Positions 52,891 through 57,299 of a stretch of DNA of 57,299 nt are shown piece after piece. Below the pieces are notes generated by a model. That model did no database searches, was not told the origin of the DNA, and saw only the letters and a program-made list of their open reading frames with translations. Numbering within the stretch: position 1 is the stretch's first letter; every line of letters starts with the position of its first letter. The position numbers and the translations under genes were made by a program. Origin of the DNA: CAYONQ01 sp964405375 (GTDB lineage: Bacteria; Planctomycetota; Phycisphaerae; Sedimentisphaerales; Anaerobacaceae); assembly GCA_964405375.1 (NCBI GenBank), contig CAYONQ010000002.1, positions 1-57,299 of the forward strand, read 5' to 3'.

Positions 52891-53549
52891 AGTTCTTCCT
52901 CATATAGTTAAGTTAACGATTTTAGTTACTGATCGAATTGTTAATTTTTGCGGCACGCAAAAAAGGGCACCGCTACCTGTGGCACAAGCTACATCGTGCT
53001 TATCTTTTACTGTCCTATAATAACGTAAAACAAAGGGCAGAACAAGCGGAAAAAGGTAAAAAATTGGCCGCGAAAAGGCACAAAGAAGTTGAAAGTGCCT
53101 AAACCCCGTTAGAAGTCGACAATTTACCCCGAAGGAAACTGAAGGTTTCCATCGGGGCTTACTTCTAACGGGGTAAAGTTAGACGGTGTTGAGCAGTGTC
53201 GAGCCCTGTCTAAAAAATCTATGACAATCTGCGTTCATCTGTGGTTGGGTTTTTGCGCTGGATGTGGTAAAATGGACACTCGGTGATATAGGAAAATCAA
53301 ACTGACCAATGGTCAGTTTGAAAATGTAAAAATCAAAGCCTGCCCCAACGCAAGTGGGGGTGCAAAATGCAAAATTGCGGAATCCCGACAGGGTCGGGAT
53401 GGCATTGAAAATGTAAAAATTAAAATGCAAAACGACAAATAAAAATTCAAAAAGTTCTGCCACCAAGGCGCAAAGACACCAAGCCTGGCTATATTTGTTT
53501 TTTAACTTTTAATTTCTTTGTGCCTTCGTGTCCTTGTGGCTATTTAACT
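52891..53549. repeat. Gene-free spacer with long hairpin and palindromic repeat copies
   Basis: 659 bases. It has a long imperfect hairpin at 53103-53174 and a perfect TCAAACTGACC-aat-GGTCAGTTTGA palindrome at 53297-53321. The palindrome is followed by the AAATGTAAAAATCAAAG string and ATCCCGACAGGGTCGGGAT (to about 53402). An imperfect inverted repeat of CCACCAAGGCGCAAAGACACC and CTTTGTGCCTTCGTGTCCTTG-type words lies at 53459-53542. Reading frames here are repeat-derived and not credible. Confidence 0.75.
53103..53174. repeat. Long hairpin ACCCCGTTAGAAGT...ACTTCTAACGGGGT
   Basis: The outer arms (14 bases each) are perfectly complementary. Inside, CCCCGAAGGAAAC and GGTTTCCATCGGGG form a second imperfect stem around a short TGAA loop. 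The whole 72-base element folds into one long stem. It is unrelated in sequence to the CCCCC-CTAAAT family. Confidence 0.8.
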
Positions 53550-55244
53550 ATGCGACAGATAAAGAATCAAAATTTAGCACAGTTGCTGATGCAGCTTCGC
53601 TTTGCGCCTGCAAAGCAACGTCGAAAACAGCTTGAGGGGGCTGAGAAGCTGTTGTCAGCCATCGACAGGGACAAGGAATATCCCTTCGAGTTCATCTCTT
53701 TTAAGATTACGGGTCATCGGCCCAAAGGGCCGACGGGCGAAGATTTAATAAAGGGCAGTGAGCTTGCGGATGACCTGCCTATTTTTATTTCGAAGCTAAG
53801 CAGTCAACTCAACCTTGCGGCCTCTGAGCAAGGCCAGAAGGTCCATACCATCGAAGAACTCGCAGCGGAGCTTAGCGTCTCAACAAAGACAATCAGCCGA
53901 TGGCGAAAACGGGGTCTGGCTGCACGAAAATTTGTCTTCGACGACGGGCGGAAACGGCTCGGCGTTCTGCAGTCGGCGGTCGATAAATTTCTGGCGGCGA
54001 ATCCGACCCTTGCCGCCAATGCAAAAAACTTTAAACAGCTCACAAAAAAGGAAAAATGGCTGATTGTACGGCGGGCGAAGGCGCTTGCGAGTAAAACGCT
54101 GTTTAGCCGTTACAAGATTATAGAGCAGATAGCGGCTAAAACGGCGAGAGGCCACGAAACCATCAGATACGTGCTCATAGACTATGAAAAGAGTCATCCC
54201 GACGAGCCGATATTTAGCAAATCAGCCGGTGCAATCAGCCCGGCTGTCGGTGGTGAACTCTATAAGCTGTTCAAACAAGGCCGCGATGTGAAAGAATTGA
54301 TGGAGCGGTTCGATCGCAGTAAAAGCTCGATATACCGGATTATAAACGTCAGAAGAGCAAAGGAGCTGCTGGCGAAAAAGATTGAATTCATCGGCAGCGA
54401 CGAGTTTCTTGAAGAAGACGCCGGCGAAAAGATTTTAGCAGAACCAATCAGCGAGAGACCACCCGTTTCCGACAAGGACATTGAGCCGTTCGGATTAGCA
54501 GACGATTCACTGCCCGTGTATCTGCAGTCATTGAAGGATATGCCCGTACTCAACAGGGAGCGAGAGGCCCGGCTGTTCCGCCGGTATAACTATTTAAAAT
54601 ACCTTGCCCGCAGGATGCGGGCGGGTATAAACCTCTCCCGCGTTTCGAGCCGGCTTCTGGGAGAGATAGAGAACTATCTGGCCGAGGCCGAGACAATCAA
54701 AAAAATGATAATCGAGGCGAATCTGCGACTCGTGGTCGGTATCGCAAGCAAGCACACCACCAGCGGGGCAAACCTGCCGGATTTAATCAGCGAGGGCAAC
54801 TTCTCATTGATGCAGGCGGTAGAAAAATTCGATTATACGAGAGGTTTTCGGTTCGCCACTTATGCTTCGTGGACCATAGCGAAGGACTATGCCCGCAAGA
54901 TACCTGCTGAGGCCGGCCGGCCCGATAAGGCGCCGACAGCCCCGCTTGCGGATATCCAGCGCGATTTGCGCACCACAGCGGCAGCGGGGGTGGTGGCTAT
55001 CGAACGGGCACGCCGAAGCTTGGTGGGCGTTATCAAGGACAACCTCGACGAGCGCGAGCAGTACATAATTTTAAATCACTTCGGGCTGCTCGGCTCGCCT
55101 GTAAAAAAGAAGAAAAAGACGCTGCAGCAAATCGGCGAAGACCTGGGAATAGGTAAAGAGAGGGTCCGGCAAATCGAGTTGGTTGCATTACAGAAGCTGA
55201 GACAGTCCCTCAGCACGGAGGAATTCGAGCTGCTAACGGGCTAA
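53550..55244 (+). CDS. Divergent sigma-70-like factor with N-terminal HTH extension
   Basis: 564 residues from the ATG at 53550 (MRQIKNQNLAQLLMQ). An upstream GTG frame is encoded by a repeat and rejected. The N-terminal 340 residues carry one or more helix-turn-helix segments (TIEELAAELSVSTKTISRWR and LFKQGRDVKELMERFDRSKS with SSIYRI). The sigma part follows: region 1.2 (DDSLPVYLQSLKDMPVLNRE), region 2 (LRLVVGIASKHTT, FRFATYASWTIAKDYAR) and region 4 ending in IGKERVRQIELVALQKLRQS. The region 3 segment is not recognisable. It looks like an alternative sigma factor that might also bind DNA through its own HTH. It stands alone. Confidence 0.8.
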   Translation: MRQIKNQNLAQLLMQLRFAPAKQRRKQLEGAEKLLSAIDRDKEYPFEFISFKITGHRPKGPTGEDLIKGSELADDLPIFISKLSSQLNLAASEQGQKVHTIEELAAELSVSTKTISRWRKRGLAARKFVFDDGRKRLGVLQSAVDKFLAANPTLAANAKNFKQLTKKEKWLIVRRAKALASKTLFSRYKIIEQIAAKTARGHETIRYVLIDYEKSHPDEPIFSKSAGAISPAVGGELYKLFKQGRDVKELMERFDRSKSSIYRIINVRRAKELLAKKIEFIGSDEFLEEDAGEKILAEPISERPPVSDKDIEPFGLADDSLPVYLQSLKDMPVLNREREARLFRRYNYLKYLARRMRAGINLSRVSSRLLGEIENYLAEAETIKKMIIEANLRLVVGIASKHTTSGANLPDLISEGNFSLMQAVEKFDYTRGFRFATYASWTIAKDYARKIPAEAGRPDKAPTAPLADIQRDLRTTAAAGVVAIERARRSLVGVIKDNLDEREQYIILNHFGLLGSPVKKKKKTLQQIGEDLGIGKERVRQIELVALQKLRQSLSTEEFELLTG

Positions 55245-55424
55245 TAATTGATTATTGATTATTTACTATTGATTATTGGTAGATAATTCGGTGCAAAATT
55301 CTCCTGCATCATACCGGTAGGCAATATCCACGATATTTACTTTATCCTGTTCTGAAATCATAGCCATATTATATCGGATAACACTGGATGTATCCGACAA
55401 AAAGACCACTGCCGGGCAGATTTT

Positions 55425-55928
55425 TTATGAAACGGGGCCCAATTTATGTCCCGGAGCGATTGTATAAAGTCGTTTCTTTGGCTCGGTATTGACGTGGGAG
55501 CAAACGATTTTGCCGACAAAGATGATATGGTCGCCGGCAGGCGTCTCTGATTCGAGCGTGCATTCGAAATTAGCCACCGCATCAGTCAACAAAACAGAAT
55601 CGATTTTCTCCGCCGGCTCATTCGGACAGTCGAATTCGGTGAATTTGTCGGTGTCTCTGCCGGAGTGCGAGCCGAAGAAAAGGGCGGCCTCGGCCATATC
55701 CGAGGATGGAAACGCAATGGTGAAGCACTTCGAGTGCCTGACGGTCTCGATTGAATAGTGGCTCTTTGCGACGGCTATCGCCATCATCGGCGGGTTGCCC
55801 GACACAATCATCGTCCAGCCCAGCGTAATAGGGTTTGCCTTGCCGGCTTTGTCTCTGGCGACGGCAATTACCACCTGCTCGGGATATTTACGTTTAATCG
55901 CTTCTGTGTATTCCGTTTGTTTTTGCAT
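55425..55928 (-). CDS. Flavin reductase-like (FMN-binding split-barrel) protein
   Basis: 167 residues. YPEQVVIAVARDKAGKANPI, MIVSGNPPMMAIAVAKSHYS and the beta-barrel region fit the flavin-reductase-like DIM6/NTAB family. Typical sequence elements are NPITLGW, TIAFPSSDM and IIFVGKIV. It probably binds FMN, reducing flavin or a small substrate with NAD(P)H; the precise substrate cannot be inferred. Its start coincides with the upstream end of the proC leader, on the other strand. No coding neighbour suggests a pathway. Confidence 0.8.
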   Translation of the reverse strand: MQKQTEYTEAIKRKYPEQVVIAVARDKAGKANPITLGWTMIVSGNPPMMAIAVAKSHYSIETVRHSKCFTIAFPSSDMAEAALFFGSHSGRDTDKFTEFDCPNEPAEKIDSVLLTDAVANFECTLESETPAGDHIIFVGKIVCSHVNTEPKKRLYTIAPGHKLGPVS

Positions 55929-56017
55929 TGCCTTTCTCCGTAATTGACTTTATATTTACTGTAGAAAATACTGCCAAAATTATAAATTGTAATGCCAATT
56001 TTAACAAGGAGAAAGAA

Positions 56018-56827
56018 GTGGGCACAATCGGCTTTGTCGGCGGTGGGAATATGGCTGAGGCGCTGATAAAGGGCATAATAACGGCGAAGGTCTGCGAGCC
56101 CGAGAATATCTTTGTAAGCGATATTCGGGCCGAACGGCTCGAATATCTGACAAAACAATACGGCGTGCAAAAGGCAAATAACAACGGCGAAGTCGCAGCA
56201 AAGGTCGATATTCTCATCTTAAGTGTCAAGCCGCAAAATATGGCTGAGGCGCTGGAGAGTATAAAAGATGCCGTGAAGAAGGATACGCTTATTATCTCCA
56301 TTGCGGCGGGTGTAAAGACGGCCGATATTGCAGCGGTGCTTGGCGATATCGGGATAGTTCGAGTTATGCCCAATACGCCGGCCTTGATTGGCGAAGGGGC
56401 CAGCGCATTATTCGCTAACGACAAGGCCAAGCCGATGCTGGAAAGGGCGAAATCAATCTTCTCGGCTGTTGGCAGGGCCGTTGTCGTTGACGATGAAGAT
56501 TTAATCGACGCGGTTACTGCTGTAAGCGGCAGCGGGCCTGCCTATTATTTTCTCTTGACCGAGGAGATTATAAAGGCGGCCATTGAGCTGGGTCTGCCGG
56601 CTGACGTGGCGAAAGATTTGGTTCTGCAGACGGCCAAAGGAGCGGCTCTGCTTGCGGCTGAGGCGGATAAGAGAGGCGAAACTGTCGCCCAGCTTCGGCA
56701 AAAGGTTACGTCGCCCGGCGGGACGACTGAGGCGGCCCTGAAGGTTTTCGCAGAGGGCAAATTCGGGGAATTGGTTGAGGCCGCTATCAAAAAGGCCCGC
56801 GACAGAAGCCGGCAGCTTTCAGGGTAA
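56018..56827 (+). CDS. proC: Pyrroline-5-carboxylate reductase
   Basis: 269 residues from a GTG at 56018 (MGTIGFVGGGNMAEALI), preceded by AAGGAGAAAGAA. An upstream in-frame ATG at 55928 would add 30 unrelated residues. The NAD(P)-binding GFVGGGNMAE, the RVMPNTPALIGEGASAL motif and the C-terminal AVSGSGPAYYFLLTEEI through TSPGGTTEAAL are diagnostic. It converts pyrroline-5-carboxylate to proline, the last step of proline synthesis. It stands alone. Confidence 0.96.
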   Translation: MGTIGFVGGGNMAEALIKGIITAKVCEPENIFVSDIRAERLEYLTKQYGVQKANNNGEVAAKVDILILSVKPQNMAEALESIKDAVKKDTLIISIAAGVKTADIAAVLGDIGIVRVMPNTPALIGEGASALFANDKAKPMLERAKSIFSAVGRAVVVDDEDLIDAVTAVSGSGPAYYFLLTEEIIKAAIELGLPADVAKDLVLQTAKGAALLAAEADKRGETVAQLRQKVTSPGGTTEAALKVFAEGKFGELVEAAIKKARDRSRQLSG

Positions 56828-56912
56828 CGATTATGCGTAAAGGGGTTGATGCGCCGACTGTTTTACCCCCTGCCTATTCGCACATTCGCTTTTTTGTGTC
56901 TGCCAATCGTAT

Positions 56913-57095
56913 TTATTCGACGATAATGGCCTCGACTGGACATTCGTCGGCGGCCTGCTGGACGGCGTCCTCGTAGTCGGCGGGAACCTTGTCAACGATG
57001 ACCTCAGCCATATCGTCGCCCATCTCAAAGACCTCCGGACAGGTATCCACACATTGACCGCAGGCGGTGCAGGTATCCTCAATCCTGACTCTCAT
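56913..57095 (-). CDS. Small [4Fe-4S] ferredoxin
   Basis: 60 residues. Cys ligands are seen in DTCTACGQCVDTCPEVF and ECPVEAII, the pattern of single-cluster or degenerate two-cluster bacterial ferredoxins. The central part is acidic, and the length is typical. It carries electrons at low potential; partners are unknown. It could donate to flavin or ETF-type enzymes. It is alone on its strand. The ATG has AAAGGGTTTTACT upstream. Confidence 0.88.
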   Translation of the reverse strand: MRVRIEDTCTACGQCVDTCPEVFEMGDDMAEVIVDKVPADYEDAVQQAADECPVEAIIVE

Positions 57096-57277
57096 AGTAA
57101 AACCCTTTTTAAATTGATAATTTATTAGCGATGATTGATTGCTGAAATTTACTGTTGCGGTGGAAATCTGTCAATTCGAAATTTTTGTGGAAATAGTTTT
57201 TTTCTCTGCTATACTGTCAGCGTATCGAGGCGTAACAAATAGTAAATAACTCAAACTGACCGATTAAGGAAATTTTA

Positions 57278-57299
57278 ATGGTAATGATTATCAAACAAA
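57278..57299 (+). CDS. Start of a gene that continues beyond the window (tentative)
   Basis: An ATG at 57278 (MVMIIKQ...) follows TTAAGGAAATTTT, a plausible ribosome-binding site. Only seven codons are visible, so nothing can be said of the product. A TCAAACTGACC half-site lies just upstream (57251-57261), like the one that precedes the membrane-protein gene starting at 4975. Confidence 0.3.

Noticed and set aside
53179..53466. Reverse-strand frame of 95 residues in the 53-kb spacer
   Set aside because: It is composed entirely of the palindrome and word repeats listed there; residue composition is not protein-like.
55266..55367. Small reverse-strand frame of 33 residues (MAMISEQDKVNIVDIAYRYD...) after the flavin reductase gene
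   Set aside because: No ribosome-binding site, its end lies in an ATTGATTATT-type word repeat, and no recognisable family; probably chance.

Overview
The window looks like a chromosomal segment of a Planctomycetota bacterium, probably class Phycisphaerae. This is an inference from gene content: a protein tail with a planctomycete-style EF-hand/dockerin segment, a ribosomal protein S16 with a long Lys/Ala/Glu tail, a fused electron-transfer flavoprotein, a PgpA-UppP fusion, a divergent sigma factor with an HTH-rich N-terminus, and intergenic spacers full of small palindromic and word-like repeats. It is mostly a housekeeping region broken up by accessory insertions.

Layout. 1-0.8 kb: remnant of a tyrosine recombinase followed by a fragment resembling the 3' end of tmRNA or tRNA-Ala, probably the scar of an integrated element. 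0.8-7.3 kb: secreted TPR protein with a degenerate peptidase motif, MscS channel, tRNA-Leu(CAG), two related small membrane proteins, secreted trypsin-like protease. 7.5-18.2 kb: a translation and protein-export cluster (ffh, rpsP, trmD, rplS, yraN, tatD). Two accessory genes have been inserted: a single-chain restriction-modification enzyme between ffh and rpsP, and a reverse-strand TMTC-like membrane/TPR protein between yraN and tatD. Each insertion is bracketed by a short duplicate of the neighbouring gene's end. 18.4-22.1 kb: dnaG-rpoD. 22.3-33.4 kb: a lipid and envelope set (pgpA-uppP fusion, uppS, cdsA) with purA, then phoH, HD hydrolase, ybeY, CBS/HlyC protein and recO.

33.4-34.5 kb is repeat-rich and gene-free. 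34.5-37.2 kb: reverse-strand GntR(YtrA)-ABC ATPase-membrane protein operon with a palindromic operator. 38.0-44.1 kb: complete tripartite RND efflux operon (adaptor, pump, TolC-like lipoprotein) behind a good sigma-70 promoter. 44.7-46.6 kb: TIR-like/TPR protein, a candidate defence gene. 47.0-50.8 kb: ETF-quinone oxidoreductase and fused EtfB-EtfA. 51.0-57.3 kb: orphan corrinoid protein, dockerin-like gene remnant, possible nuclease/PUA-like protein, divergent sigma factor, flavin reductase, proC and a ferredoxin.

Functionally, PgpA, UppP, UppS, CdsA and the PgpH-like HD protein cover phospholipid and undecaprenyl-carrier metabolism and possibly cyclic dinucleotide turnover. ETF, ETF-QO and perhaps the ferredoxin serve electron transfer into the quinone pool. 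The most unusual signals are (i) the two insertions into the ffh-tatD cluster with partial duplications of neighbouring genes, (ii) word-like intergenic repeats that also occur inside the reading frames of ybeY and recO and directly against the etf start codon, and (iii) several unusual domain architectures. All calls come from reading the sequence; no database search was run.
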